Source of the DNA: Methylophaga sp. 41_12_T18 | GTDB lineage: Bacteria; Pseudomonadota; Gammaproteobacteria; Nitrosococcales; Methylophagaceae | Assembly (NCBI GenBank): GCA_002163115.1 | Contig: MAAI01000052.1 | Coordinates: forward strand, 48,931-112,930 | Direction of reading: 5' to 3' | Length of the DNA: 64,000 nt | In this document: piece by piece, positions 48,884 to 58,898 of the stretch | Position numbering within the stretch: position 1 is the first letter of the stretch | Layout of the letters: each line of letters starts with the position of its first letter | The notes under the pieces: generated by a model | Databases searched by the model: none | What the model was told of the DNA's origin: nothing | The model's input: the letters and a program-made list of their open reading frames with translations, nothing else | Translations under genes and position numbers: made by a program

Positions 48884-49945
48884 ATGATAGAAGGCAATTT
48901 TTTTACTGGCAGCAGCTCCAAGCGCCATAATGCTGAGCTTAGTCTTGCTAATGGCCTGCTGCTCGTAAAAGACACTGTCAGCAAACAGGTGTTATTACAG
49001 CTAAACCGACCTACTCTGGCTATCAGTGCCAGAGTAGGTAATACGGTTCGTGCTATTTCATTTGATGATGGCAGCAAATTTGAAACACTCGATAATGATG
49101 CTGTAGACACACTGCAAGCTGAAATTGCCCCATCCAAACAACACTGGCTGTATTGGTTAGAAAATCACTACCCAATAATAATGGCAATGTTGGCTACCAT
49201 CATCGTGATTACCTGGCTCAGTATTCAATATGGCATTCCCGCTGGGGCCAAATGGTTAGCTTATAAAGTGCCAGCCAGCTTATATGCCGGCGCGGGTGAT
49301 AGCACACTGAAATACATGGATAAATCGATACTTAACCCAAGTCAGCTACCTGAACAAAGACAACAAGCACTGCGAGAAAAGTTTTTATCACTGATTGATC
49401 AATCCTCATTATCTATCCCCATACGGGTCGAGTTTCGAAATAGTGAGTTAATGGGCGCCAATGCCTTTGCCCTGCCTTCAGGCATGATTGTATTTACTGA
49501 TGACATGGTTAACCTCTCTTGCGATGATCAAGAGCTAACCGCCATTTTTGGCCATGAACTAGGTCATATAGAGTATCGGCATACGGTTCGCAGCATGATA
49601 CAAAGCTCAGTAATTGCCTTCACCACCGTCATGCTGGTCGGTGATGCCTCATTTTTAGGTGAAGTTGTCGTTGGCCTGCCGACCTTCTTGTTAGAAATGG
49701 ACTATTCACGTGATTTTGAACGTGAAGCCGATGATTATGCTTACCACTTTTTGCAAACCAACAATATCAATCCCGGCTTTTTTACTAGTATCATGAATCG
49801 TATGGAAACAGTACATCGGCCAACAAATACTGCTAGCTCAGAACAAGCCGATCTAGATCGTGTTGAAGGCTACTTCTCTAGTCACCCGTTAACCGAACAA
49901 CGTACCCAACAATTTGGTGAAGCTGCTGTGCAGTGCGAAATGTAA
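48884..49945 (+). CDS. M48-family membrane zinc metallopeptidase
   Basis: The 353-residue protein has an N-terminal soluble part (about 1-85), one membrane helix (about 95-115, YPIIMAMLATIIVITWLSIQ) and an M48 peptidase domain. The zinc motif HELGH lies at residues 224-228, and the third ligand in DFEREADDYAYHFLQTNNI. It is related to HtpX and BepA-type quality-control proteases. It follows the YjgN-like gene by 5 bp and is very probably in the same operon. Confidence 0.9.
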   Translation: MIEGNFFTGSSSKRHNAELSLANGLLLVKDTVSKQVLLQLNRPTLAISARVGNTVRAISFDDGSKFETLDNDAVDTLQAEIAPSKQHWLYWLENHYPIIMAMLATIIVITWLSIQYGIPAGAKWLAYKVPASLYAGAGDSTLKYMDKSILNPSQLPEQRQQALREKFLSLIDQSSLSIPIRVEFRNSELMGANAFALPSGMIVFTDDMVNLSCDDQELTAIFGHELGHIEYRHTVRSMIQSSVIAFTTVMLVGDASFLGEVVVGLPTFLLEMDYSRDFEREADDYAYHFLQTNNINPGFFTSIMNRMETVHRPTNTASSEQADLDRVEGYFSSHPLTEQRTQQFGEAAVQCEM

Positions 49946-50056
49946 GCTTATGTTTTATCGACATGGACTTACTTGACGCATAGTTACTTTTAAGAGAAGG
50001 TGAAGACTAATATTTCATAACGGCAAACTACATCAAAGTAGCTTGAGAAATCTGTA

Positions 50057-50962
50057 TTGGCAAACCTTGACTCCTCCACAACATCTTTACGACTAAACCG
50101 TATTGATCGTGTTTTAGATTATATTCAGGCACATATTTCTGAATCATTATCTGTCAACGAATTAGCAGAGCACAGCTGCTGGTCTCGTTGGCAATTACAA
50201 CGGGTTTTTTTAGCTGAAACGGGCTTAACTGTTGCACAATATGTACGTCAACTACGGCTCAGTATTGCAGCCGATCACTTATTAACAAGTACTAGTCGGC
50301 AGATAGATATTGCGATCAGTTGTGGCTTTGAGTCTGAAATCAGTTTCAGCCGCAGTTTTAAACAATTTTTTAGCTGCAGTCCTAGCCAATACCGTAAAAA
50401 AGGCCTACGAACAGGCTTATTATTACCCATTGGCAAGCAACATCAAACCAAGCCTGCCCTCGATGTCTTTTCGAAATTAATTAAGGTTCGAGTCGAAACT
50501 AAACTTGCGTTTGAACTTGCCGGACTTAGCTGCAAAATTAATGGCATATTTTCAGCTTCGCCAGACTTCAACATAAAAGTACCTAAGTTATGGCAACAGC
50601 TAACAGCTATTATTAGTCAGCGAGAAGTGCTAACTCAAGAACGTTTTGGGGTAATCGCGGTTTCACAAGCCGAAGTTTATGCTGACAATATGCCTTATTG
50701 GGCAGGTATTGTTCGCAGTGCAGTCCCAGATATAAACGGACTTAAAACCATCCAAATTCCAGCTCAGCAATATGCGGTTATTGAATGTGTAGGCCCCATT
50801 ACAGATCTGCCAAAAATATTAGACTGGTTTATTTGCCATTGGCTACCCGATTCAGACTATGCCTGCCTTGAAGGTTTTGACCTCGAATATTATGGCCCTG
50901 ACTTTGACTTCCACAGTGACAAAACTCAAATGGAATACTGGTTACCAGTCACTCGACGTTAA
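50057..50962 (+). CDS. AraC-family regulator with GyrI-like C-terminal domain
   Basis: The 301-residue protein starts at TTG (50057): an in-frame TAG lies six codons upstream and no ATG is available before the DNA-binding domain. Residues 16-115 form the two-HTH AraC domain (LDYIQAHISESLSVNELAEH, WSRWQLQRVFLAETGLTVAQ, IDIAISCGFESEISFSRSFK, QFFSCSPSQYRKKG). Residues 145-300 resemble the GyrI/effector-binding domain of Rob and SoxS relatives. It precedes the siderophore receptor by 163 bp in the same direction and may sense its ligand. Confidence 0.88.
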   Translation: MANLDSSTTSLRLNRIDRVLDYIQAHISESLSVNELAEHSCWSRWQLQRVFLAETGLTVAQYVRQLRLSIAADHLLTSTSRQIDIAISCGFESEISFSRSFKQFFSCSPSQYRKKGLRTGLLLPIGKQHQTKPALDVFSKLIKVRVETKLAFELAGLSCKINGIFSASPDFNIKVPKLWQQLTAIISQREVLTQERFGVIAVSQAEVYADNMPYWAGIVRSAVPDINGLKTIQIPAQQYAVIECVGPITDLPKILDWFICHWLPDSDYACLEGFDLEYYGPDFDFHSDKTQMEYWLPVTRR

Positions 50963-51069
50963 AGTCGGTCCGGTCTAATTAATAGTAAAAGCCCACAATT
51001 TACCGTCAAAATTTAATAACGCCCCAAATTGTTAAGTTTTAAAAACCTTCATGCCATATCATTGCGAAC

Positions 51070-51088
51070 GATAATAATTCGCATTAAG
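51070..51088 (+). promoter_or_regulatory. Fur-box-like operator upstream of the siderophore receptor
   Basis: The 19 bases beginning GATAATAATTCGCATT match the Fur consensus at 13 positions. The site lies about 38 bp before the receptor ATG, where Fur would block the promoter when iron is plentiful. Confidence 0.55.
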
Positions 51089-51125
51089 AATTATACTTAT
51101 TTGTAATCACTTTTTAAGGTATGAC

Positions 51126-53270
51126 ATGTTACGCCCTAAACACTTTAAACATGCAGCTTTAGCTTCAGCTATCGCAGTAGCATTACCTGCACACTCAGCC
51201 TCAGCAGACGACATCATTGAACAAGCTATCACCGTAGCGCCGCTTGTTGTATACAGCGATACTTATCGCAACACCGCAACCAAATCAGCATTAGCTCCTG
51301 AGGAAACACCTCAAGGAATCACCATCATTGATCGTGACACCTTGGATATGCGTGGTGTTGACTCAGTTAGTGAAGCATTGCGTTATGTGCCAGGTGTCAC
51401 TACTGAGCTACGTGGCGGTGCTGTTACTCGTATGGATCTGTTCACCATTCGTGGCTTTACCAACTACCAAAATATGTACGATGGCTTACAACTGTTATTT
51501 AACGACTGGAACTTACAGCCACAAATTGATTCCGTAGCAATTGAACAAGTTGAAGTATTTAAAGGGCCAACATCTGTTTTATACGGCAGCATGCCACCAG
51601 GTGGCTTAGTTAACCTTATCGCTAAAAGTCCAACTACAGAATCTTATAACTCAGTGAGTGCCAGCCTAGGCAACCAAGACTTAAAAGAAGCGAGTTTTGA
51701 AACGACAGGACAAATTGCTGATAGTGACTTTTCATACAGTGTTGTCGGTTTAATTCGTGATAAAGATGGCCAGGCTGTTACTTCTGAAGAACAACGCCGT
51801 GTGTTTGCACCTTCTGTTGATTGGCAGCTAACTGATCGTACTTTAATTAACTTCAATATTTATTACCAAGATGATCCTTCTGCTGGTATTTACAATACCG
51901 TGCCCGCTTTAGGTTCTGTCTATAAGTCTTCACATGGCAAGTTGCCTACTGACTTTTATGCCGGTGATGCCAACTGGAACACCTATGAGCGCAAAGTATT
52001 ATTAGTCGGTTATAAAATTAATCATGAGTTTAATGATGACTGGACTTTCTTACATAATTTTCGTTATCTAGATGGCGATGCCTACCAAGAAAATACCTAC
52101 AATAACGGTCTAGCCGCCGATAATCGTACTTTGTTACGCAGCGCCTATCTGACGGATGAACAATCAATTGGTTTTACCGTTGATAACCAGCTTTCGGGCA
52201 TCGTTCGTCATGGTGACTTCGAGCATAATCTGTTATTCGGGGTTGATTATTCACACTTAGAGTCAGACATTAAATATGAAGATACAGCAGGAATTGGCAC
52301 TCCTTCAATCGACTTATACTCACCCAATAATTACCTGATTAATCCAAATTCATTAAGTTTCTATCCCGGCTATAGCAGTGATTTTGAGATACATAAAGAA
52401 CAGACTGGTATTTACTTCCAAGATCAACTTCGTATCAACAGTTTAGTTCTGCTAGCAGGTGGTCGTTATGATGATTTCAAAAATAGAACCAAAGGTCGTC
52501 AATATAGTGCTCAAATTAATAACAGTGAAAGTTACCACAACTTCTCTGGTCGACTCGGCGCTTTATATGAATTTGATAACGGTTTAGCCCCTTTTGTTAG
52601 TTATGCAGAAAGCTTTGAACCTGTGTCGGGTAATGATCGTCATGGCAACCAATTTAAACCTACTGAAGCCCATCAATGGGAAGCAGGGATCAAATATAGT
52701 TCTGCAGATGATGCCAGTCAGATTACTTTATCTGCCTTCCAAATCACCAAAGAAAATGACGTAACACGTGATCCATCAGGTGGCCCCTATGATCAAATTC
52801 AAACCGGTGAAGTCGAATCTAAAGGTATTGAGTTAGAAATTAACTCTCAAGTTACCGACCAGTTATTCCTTATGTTCAACTACACTTGGTTAGATATGGA
52901 AGTGACTAAAGACAATAGCGGCTTAGAAGGAAAAACACCTGTTTGGGTAGCAGAGCAAACAGCTTCATTATGGGCTAATTATGATGTGTCATCAGGCAGT
53001 TTTGCAGGCCTTCGTGCCGGTTTAGGTATTCGTTATATTGGTGAAACTGAACTAGATGCTGCAAACACTGACACAGTGCCTTCATACACTCTCGTTGATC
53101 TTGCTCTAAGTTATGATTTGGGCCAATTGGATTCAAGCATGAGAGGAACAACTGTGAGCGCTACAGCTAATAATGTTTTCGATGAACGTTATTACTCTTG
53201 TTATGACGGTAATAACTGTTGGTTTGGTGCAGAAAGAACAGTTGAAGCTACGGTTAAATACGAATTTTAA
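51126..53270 (+). CDS. TonB-dependent ferric siderophore receptor
   Basis: Outer-membrane receptor of the FhuA/FpvA siderophore group. The 714 residues have a signal peptide (1-27), a plug domain with GITIIDRDTLDMRGVDSVSE, ALRYVPGV, FTIRGFTNYQNMYDGLQL and VEVFKGPTSVLYGSMPPGGL with VNLIAKSP, and a 22-strand barrel. The end has NNVFDERYYSCYDGNNCWFG, then KYEF with the terminal Phe needed for BAM recognition. A Fur-like site precedes it, and an AraC regulator gene lies upstream. The exact siderophore cannot be told. A strong terminator follows. Confidence 0.92.
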   Translation: MLRPKHFKHAALASAIAVALPAHSASADDIIEQAITVAPLVVYSDTYRNTATKSALAPEETPQGITIIDRDTLDMRGVDSVSEALRYVPGVTTELRGGAVTRMDLFTIRGFTNYQNMYDGLQLLFNDWNLQPQIDSVAIEQVEVFKGPTSVLYGSMPPGGLVNLIAKSPTTESYNSVSASLGNQDLKEASFETTGQIADSDFSYSVVGLIRDKDGQAVTSEEQRRVFAPSVDWQLTDRTLINFNIYYQDDPSAGIYNTVPALGSVYKSSHGKLPTDFYAGDANWNTYERKVLLVGYKINHEFNDDWTFLHNFRYLDGDAYQENTYNNGLAADNRTLLRSAYLTDEQSIGFTVDNQLSGIVRHGDFEHNLLFGVDYSHLESDIKYEDTAGIGTPSIDLYSPNNYLINPNSLSFYPGYSSDFEIHKEQTGIYFQDQLRINSLVLLAGGRYDDFKNRTKGRQYSAQINNSESYHNFSGRLGALYEFDNGLAPFVSYAESFEPVSGNDRHGNQFKPTEAHQWEAGIKYSSADDASQITLSAFQITKENDVTRDPSGGPYDQIQTGEVESKGIELEINSQVTDQLFLMFNYTWLDMEVTKDNSGLEGKTPVWVAEQTASLWANYDVSSGSFAGLRAGLGIRYIGETELDAANTDTVPSYTLVDLALSYDLGQLDSSMRGTTVSATANNVFDERYYSCYDGNNCWFGAERTVEATVKYEF

Positions 53271-53301
53271 TCAGCTACAACTAAATTAAGCTGCGAAAAT
53301 A

Positions 53302-53334
53302 AAAAAGCCGATAATGAAAGTTATCGGCTTTTTT
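53302..53334. terminator. Rho-independent terminator between the two TonB receptor genes
   Basis: AAAAAGCCGATAA pairs with TTATCGGCTTTTT across TGAAAG, with A and T runs on both sides. It lies between convergent genes and can serve both. Confidence 0.9.
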
Positions 53335-53358
53335 ATTACTAGTTCACAGCGCAATTAA

Positions 53359-55434
53359 TTAGAAGCTATAAGTCGCTCCTACTTGCACATTACGATCTTG
53401 AGCAGGGAAGAAACGATAATCACCAAAAGCAAAGTCAGCTCGATCGGCATACTCTTCATCTAACAAGTTCTTAATTTGAGCATGAATTGCCAAATTTGCT
53501 GTTATTTGAGTGTTTGCACGTAAATTCACCACATCATGACCATCATATTGATGTGCATTTGATGGATCGAGATAGTAACGACCAATGTGGCTCCACTCTA
53601 ATTCAGCACGACTATCTGAATTAATATCCCAACCTAAACGCACATTGGAAATATTACGTGGCGCAGTATCAACATAGTTACCATCTTCTACACCACTAGC
53701 AGCATTATCAAAGTCGTATTTATGCTCTGCATAAGTGTAATTAGCAGATAAGTCGAACTGCTCGCCTAAAGGAATCGTAATGCTTGCTTCGATACCTTTA
53801 TGCTTCGTTTTACCATCGGTCACATTTAAACCAGCAGAGTCACGGAAAAAGAAGTTTTTCTTTTTCATATAAAACGCAGTTAACTCATAACTTAAAATGT
53901 TGGCATCACCACGTACACCAATTTCTAAACTATCAAGCTGTTCTGAATCCATATCCCCTACCACTTGCTGATTTTGTAGACGGTATAAATCAGTGGTTTG
54001 TGGCGCACGGTGACCACGCGATAAGTTGGCAAATACACTATGTGTTTCTGCTAAACGATAAACCAAGCCTAATTTAGGGCTCCAGTCATTAAAGGTATCA
54101 TCACGATCTGCTGGGCGGTTATACAAACATGATGGGCCAGCGAAACAAGCACTGCCATCTGCCATGCCGGTACCATCAGCGACATTGTTATCGTAGGAGT
54201 AACGAACATGTTCAAATCGCACGCCGGTTGTCGCTCTAAACTTATCTGCTAACTGCCACTCAGCATGCACATAAGGCGCTACTGTGGTTGCAGCTACATC
54301 ATAGTCATAATGAATGCCTTGTTGGCGGTTCTTGCCAAAGTAGCTATAACTCGCACGCTCCTGTTCTTGGCGTAAGCTACCTTCGGTATATTCCAAATCG
54401 GTTCCAAAAATCACTTTATGACCACCATCTAAGTCAACATAATAAGCTGCTTGCACACCGACACTTTGGTGTTCGTTTTGCTCGATAGCACGTGAAGGCA
54501 AGTAATGTTGGCGAAACTCCATCTTAGTGCTGCGTACATACGGCGTTAGGCTAAATAGATTGCCATTAGCTAATTCATGATCCCAGCGTGTGGATAACCG
54601 CATTGACCACCAATCACGATAAGCATCTTCGTCATCGTTTGTTTCCATTAACGAGCGATCTTCATAAGCATCTTCATCACTACTTTTGATAAAACCTGCT
54701 GTTTCTTGATTAAGATTAAAAGCTGAAAACAAGGTTCTAAAGCTATCCCCACTGTCAGCAAAATAATCATGACGAGCCGTTACTTTCTGTTGACCATAAC
54801 CTGATTCATCACGCCAACCGTTATCATCAGTGCCACTAAAGCTGACACGGTATGCATGAGCGCCTACCGTATCACTGATAGTACCTTTTACTTTATGTAA
54901 GTCATCAGAACCCACTGAAAAGCCAATTTCGCGCTCTAATTCAGCAGAAGGGGCAAGACTTAAAATATTGAACAAACCATGTACCGCATTAGATCCATAC
55001 AAAGCACTACCCGGGCCTTTAACGACTTCGATATCACCCGCCATTTCATAATGCGCTTCAGCTAGACCATTATTATTGGCAAAACCAGCTGAACGTAAAG
55101 CGATGCCATCTTCCATAAATAGAAAAGCACCACCGGCACCAGGGCCAGTTAATACCGGTGAACGTAACGCCACTAACGACTCCGCACCATTACCACGCTG
55201 GATATTCACGCCAGCAATACGGCTCAAGCTTTCTTGAATATGATCGGCATTGAGTAACTTAATTGCTTCCTCATTAACCGTCGCGGTATTACCAGCCAAG
55301 TCCATTAAAGAAGTTTCTTGTTTGGTGCCTGTTACAACCAATTCATCCAAAGTCACCGTCTCAGCAAGCAAGCTACTTGGCATCACGATGGCTGTTGCAG
55401 TCACTGCAATAGCCAGTTTTTTTACCCTAAACAT
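53359..55434 (-). CDS. TonB-dependent outer-membrane receptor (ligand unknown)
   Basis: The 691-residue protein has a signal peptide (1-24), a TonB box region (TVTLDELVVTGTKQE), a plug domain with HIQESLSRIAGVNIQRGNGA and IEVVKGPGSALYGSNAVHGL, and a barrel ending VGATYSF. One extracellular-loop-like segment at residues 252-274 is strikingly acidic, with DEDAYED and DDEDAYRD (54613-54681). The NLLDEEYADRADFAFGDYRF end is shared with a broad receptor group that includes iron, cobalamin and other metal or cofactor importers. I see neither a cobalamin riboswitch nor a good Fur box upstream, so its ligand differs or its control is different. Confidence 0.88.
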   Translation of the reverse strand: MFRVKKLAIAVTATAIVMPSSLLAETVTLDELVVTGTKQETSLMDLAGNTATVNEEAIKLLNADHIQESLSRIAGVNIQRGNGAESLVALRSPVLTGPGAGGAFLFMEDGIALRSAGFANNNGLAEAHYEMAGDIEVVKGPGSALYGSNAVHGLFNILSLAPSAELEREIGFSVGSDDLHKVKGTISDTVGAHAYRVSFSGTDDNGWRDESGYGQQKVTARHDYFADSGDSFRTLFSAFNLNQETAGFIKSSDEDAYEDRSLMETNDDEDAYRDWWSMRLSTRWDHELANGNLFSLTPYVRSTKMEFRQHYLPSRAIEQNEHQSVGVQAAYYVDLDGGHKVIFGTDLEYTEGSLRQEQERASYSYFGKNRQQGIHYDYDVAATTVAPYVHAEWQLADKFRATTGVRFEHVRYSYDNNVADGTGMADGSACFAGPSCLYNRPADRDDTFNDWSPKLGLVYRLAETHSVFANLSRGHRAPQTTDLYRLQNQQVVGDMDSEQLDSLEIGVRGDANILSYELTAFYMKKKNFFFRDSAGLNVTDGKTKHKGIEASITIPLGEQFDLSANYTYAEHKYDFDNAASGVEDGNYVDTAPRNISNVRLGWDINSDSRAELEWSHIGRYYLDPSNAHQYDGHDVVNLRANTQITANLAIHAQIKNLLDEEYADRADFAFGDYRFFPAQDRNVQVGATYSF

Positions 55435-55584
55435 CTCTTGTCCTTTTCCAATTAATATTTTTAACTTAGTTTTACATGTTAAAAGTCGCTTAACATCAGG
55501 ATTTTCCCTTAAATCCTATTGAAAAAGGAACATTCTGCCCCCACCTATGATCCAAATCAATTTTCACAACCTTTAGTGACATTT

Positions 55585-56481
55585 ATGGAATACAAAGACT
55601 ATTACAAAATCCTTGGTATCTCTCGTGAGACGGCTCAAGATGACATCAAAAAAGCCTACCGAAAGCTAGCGCGAAAATATCATCCAGATGTCAGTAAAGA
55701 AGCCAATGCTGAAGAAAAATTTAAAGAAGTTGGTGAAGCTTATGAAGTATTAAAAGATTCTGAAAAGCGTGCTCAATATGATCAATTCGGCAGTAACTAT
55801 AACCAAGGCCAATCATTCAATCCGCCACCAGGTTGGGGCCAGCAACGTGGCGCTGCTGGCAGTGGTAACTTCAGCAACTTCTTTGACAGCATGTTTGGCG
55901 GCGGCGGTACAGGTGGCGGCGGTGATAACTTCTTCGCTCAAGGTGAAGATGTTAACGCTAAGATCACAGTCTCTTTAGAAGATGCTTTTAATGGTGCTAA
56001 AAAATCAATTCGTCGGCCATCAGGCGCGAATCAAGGCGGTACTATTAATGTCAAAATTCCAGCCGGTATTGTGTCTGGGAAGAAAATTCGCCTAACTGGT
56101 CAAGGCAAAGCAGGCATGGGTGGCAGTGCAGGTGATCTCTACTTAGAAATCAGTATCGCCAACCATAGCTACTACCGCCTAGAAGATAAGAATATCTATC
56201 TTGATCTGCCGATAGCACCTTGGGAAGCAGCACTTGGTGCTAAAGTCACCGTGCCAACCTTAGCAGGTAAAATTAATCTAACGATTCCTGCTGATGCTAA
56301 AAGTGGTCAAAAAATGCGTCTTAAAGGTCGAGGTTTACCCGGCAAAGAAGCGGGTGATCAATTTGTGGTATTGCAAATTAACACGCCTCCGGCAGATAGT
56401 GACCTAGCTAAAAAGATCTATCAGCAAATGGCGGAAGAACTCAGTTTTAATCCACGTGAAAAATTAGAGCAAACCTTATAA
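55585..56481 (+). CDS. cbpA: DnaJ-family co-chaperone CbpA
   Basis: J-domain partner of DnaK that also binds curved DNA in E. coli. The ATG at 55585 gives [20 protein letters not shown] at the J-domain start; a TTG 22 codons earlier is unlikely. The 298 residues show the HPD triad in [12 protein letters not shown], a Gly/Phe-rich stretch (about 75-115), and two substrate-binding beta domains ([46 protein letters not shown]). There is no zinc-finger domain, as expected for CbpA and not DnaJ. A Deg protease gene follows 13 bp later. Confidence 0.9.
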   Translation: MEYKDYYKILGISRETAQDDIKKAYRKLARKYHPDVSKEANAEEKFKEVGEAYEVLKDSEKRAQYDQFGSNYNQGQSFNPPPGWGQQRGAAGSGNFSNFFDSMFGGGGTGGGGDNFFAQGEDVNAKITVSLEDAFNGAKKSIRRPSGANQGGTINVKIPAGIVSGKKIRLTGQGKAGMGGSAGDLYLEISIANHSYYRLEDKNIYLDLPIAPWEAALGAKVTVPTLAGKINLTIPADAKSGQKMRLKGRGLPGKEAGDQFVVLQINTPPADSDLAKKIYQQMAEELSFNPREKLEQTL

Positions 56482-56494
56482 TTAACGAGGACTG

Positions 56495-57877
56495 ATGATG
56501 AGCACGTTAAAATCAACCATCGTTTGGCTAGCAGGCCTCAGTTTATTAGTGCAAGTCGCTATCGCGGCCTTGCCATTCGATTGGTTTGGCAATGATGGTC
56601 AAATGCCCAGCTTAGCGCCAATGCTAGAGCAGTCGAAACCTGCCGTGGTCAACATTGCCACCAAAAGCCATGTTCGTGTTCAGGATAATCCCTTATTAAA
56701 TGACCCTTTCTTCCGTCATTTTTTTAATATTCCTAAACAACAACCTCGTCATCGCACCAAACAAAGCCTAGGTTCAGGTGTTATTTTTGATGCTAAACAA
56801 GGTTTAGTACTCACCAATAACCATGTTATTCAACGCGCTGATGAAATTACTGTTTCTTTAACAGATGGTCGCAGCTTTGAGGCCGAATTAGTAGGTAGTG
56901 ATCCAGCTACAGATGTCGCTTTAATTAAGATTCCAGCTGAACAGCTCACCGCCTTGCCGTTAGCAAACTCTGACCAGCTGCGTGTCGGTGATTTTGTCGT
57001 TGCCATTGGTAATCCATTTGGTTTAGGCCAAACAGTGACATCCGGTATTGTCAGTGCCCTCGGTCGTAGTGGCTTAGGCATAGAAGGTTACGAAAACTTC
57101 ATCCAAACTGATGCCTCGATTAATCCTGGTAACTCTGGTGGTGCTTTAGTTAATCTACGTGGTGAATTAGTGGGTATTAATACCGCTATTTTCTCACCCG
57201 GCCAAAGCAGCGGTAATATCGGTATTGGCTTTGCTATTCCTAGTAATATGGTCAAACAGATTACTGACCAACTGATTGAATTTGGCGAAGTAAAACGTGC
57301 TTATCTGGGCGTACAAATGCAAGATATCACCGAAGAACTCGCCAAAGCCTTTAATATCGAATCAGGCAAAGGCGCGGTGGTCACTCGCATTGTTAAAGAC
57401 TCGGCAGCAGAAGAGTCCGGTTTACAAGTAGGTGACGTTATCCTCAGCATCGCTGGCACTAAGCTGATTAATGCCGATAGCTTACGTAATACCATCGGTC
57501 TATTAATGGTTGGTCAAACCATTGACGTAGAAATTCTACGTGATGGCAAAGATAAGACCTTAACAGCCACCGTTAAGGAATCTAAGAAAGCCACTCAAAA
57601 AGCGACTGCACATCCCAAGCTTTCAGGTGCTTCCTTTGGTGATATTGAAGAGTCTTCACCTTATTATGGCAACATTGATGGCGTGATGACCTTTTCAGTC
57701 AAACGAGGCAGCCCAGCATGGCAGGCCGGATTACGTGCTAATGACATTATTACTTCAGTCAACAAACAAACCGTTGCCAACCTCGCTGAGTTTAAACCCT
57801 TGGTTCACAATAACGACAAAGAGTTATTGTTCAACATCACTCGAAAACAACGATCGATGTTCTTATTATTGAGATAA
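56495..57877 (+). CDS. Periplasmic serine protease of the DegP/DegQ (Do) family
   Basis: Envelope quality-control endopeptidase. The 460-residue protein has a signal peptide (1-25), a trypsin-like domain with the triad His110 (LTNNHVI), Asp140 (DPATDVALIK) and Ser214 (NPGNSGGALVN), then two PDZ domains (about 265-350 and 375-455). Length and short LA-loop (QQPRHRTKQSLGSG) are closest to DegQ. Two adjacent ATG codons follow GAGG; the first is used here. It pairs with cbpA, so both probably answer protein-folding stress. A terminator follows. Confidence 0.93.
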   Translation: MMSTLKSTIVWLAGLSLLVQVAIAALPFDWFGNDGQMPSLAPMLEQSKPAVVNIATKSHVRVQDNPLLNDPFFRHFFNIPKQQPRHRTKQSLGSGVIFDAKQGLVLTNNHVIQRADEITVSLTDGRSFEAELVGSDPATDVALIKIPAEQLTALPLANSDQLRVGDFVVAIGNPFGLGQTVTSGIVSALGRSGLGIEGYENFIQTDASINPGNSGGALVNLRGELVGINTAIFSPGQSSGNIGIGFAIPSNMVKQITDQLIEFGEVKRAYLGVQMQDITEELAKAFNIESGKGAVVTRIVKDSAAEESGLQVGDVILSIAGTKLINADSLRNTIGLLMVGQTIDVEILRDGKDKTLTATVKESKKATQKATAHPKLSGASFGDIEESSPYYGNIDGVMTFSVKRGSPAWQAGLRANDIITSVNKQTVANLAEFKPLVHNNDKELLFNITRKQRSMFLLLR

Positions 57878-57883
57878 ACAACA

Positions 57884-57909
57884 AAGCCCGCTGAAGCGGG
57901 CTTTTTTTT
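57884..57909 (+). terminator. Rho-independent terminator after the Deg protease gene
   Basis: AAGCCCGC, TGAA, GCGGGCTT forms a perfect 8-bp stem, and a run of eight T follows. It lies 6 bp after the stop codon. Confidence 0.95.
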
Positions 57910-58063
57910 AACTATAACTAAATAATATGGTTAACATCTCAGCAAAATTGATGTAACTTTAACTGTCGTTAATTGTCAGACTTAATACGGTTGATTCAGC
58001 CAACAAGACAGATCAAGTTATCTAACTCAATCCAAGCTCCATGAACCAAGCAAGGAAAGACAA

Positions 58064-58846
58064 ATGAGTGAACAAAGTTATATTAACCAGAAAGTTCCTG
58101 AGCAACTATCTATCCAGCAGGTGGCTTTTCTCAGGCCGTTCATTTGGCTCGCTTATGCCTGGCAAGACCTTATTCGCCACCCCATTGCCAGTCTCGCTTA
58201 TGGCTTTGCTGTCAGTGCATTACTGCTAGTCATCTTTTTTGTCACTAGCCTAAATATCTACGTCATTGTTGCCAGCATTTCTGGCTTTATGCTGATCGGC
58301 CCGATCATGGCAGCAGGTTTATGTGAATTATCACGGCGCAATGAAAATGATGAAGCGGTCGGCTTTGATGAATCCATCGACGGTTTACAACATTGTCAAA
58401 GCTCGCTGACCCGCTTTGCAGGAATATTACTCGGCTTCAGTGCTCTGTGGTTTCTGTTATCAGGTCTGGTGTTGTCACTCACTGTTGGCGATATTGCACC
58501 GCCGCTAGATCAAACCATGTGGGGTAACTTTTTAACGCTAGTAACACCGTCACAACTCCTACTCTACGCCATTGTTGGTGGAATATTAGCCTGCATCGCT
58601 TTCGTGGTATCAGTGGTGTCGGTACCGGCCATTATTGATAACTCACTATCATCTGCTGATGCAATGGCAGTAAGCTTTAAAGCAACATTAGATAATCTGC
58701 CAACCATGTTGGTTTGGGCATTTTTGATCGTATTGCTGTCCGCAGTAGGTTTTGTCACCTTCCTAATCGGTATGATCATTATTTACCCACTACTCGGCCA
58801 TGCTACCTGGCATGCATACCGCGACATGGTTAAAAATCAAACTTAA
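58064..58846 (+). CDS. DUF2189-type integral membrane protein
   Basis: The 260-residue protein has a short soluble N-terminus and about six membrane segments: 42-75, 78-95 (YVIVASISGFMLIGPIMAAG), 123-145, 168-200 and 222-250. The sequence LCELSRRNENDEAVGFDESI and the SSADAMAVSFKATLDNLPTM stretch fit the DUF2189 group found in Proteobacteria, whose role is unknown. An AAGGAAAGACAA ribosome-binding site precedes the ATG. It stands alone between the Deg protease terminator and a convergent gene. Confidence 0.8.
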   Translation: MSEQSYINQKVPEQLSIQQVAFLRPFIWLAYAWQDLIRHPIASLAYGFAVSALLLVIFFVTSLNIYVIVASISGFMLIGPIMAAGLCELSRRNENDEAVGFDESIDGLQHCQSSLTRFAGILLGFSALWFLLSGLVLSLTVGDIAPPLDQTMWGNFLTLVTPSQLLLYAIVGGILACIAFVVSVVSVPAIIDNSLSSADAMAVSFKATLDNLPTMLVWAFLIVLLSAVGFVTFLIGMIIIYPLLGHATWHAYRDMVKNQT

Positions 58847-58898
58847 TAAACTGGCAGAGTAAATTTAATCGATTTATCTCTGCCAATTTAAGCCTCAC

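Noticed and set aside
55435..55518. Cobalamin riboswitch or Fur box before the second TonB receptor
   Set aside because: Only an inverted repeat (TGTTAAAAGTCGCTTAACA) is present. No B12-box features are seen and no site reaches the quality of the two reported Fur sites.
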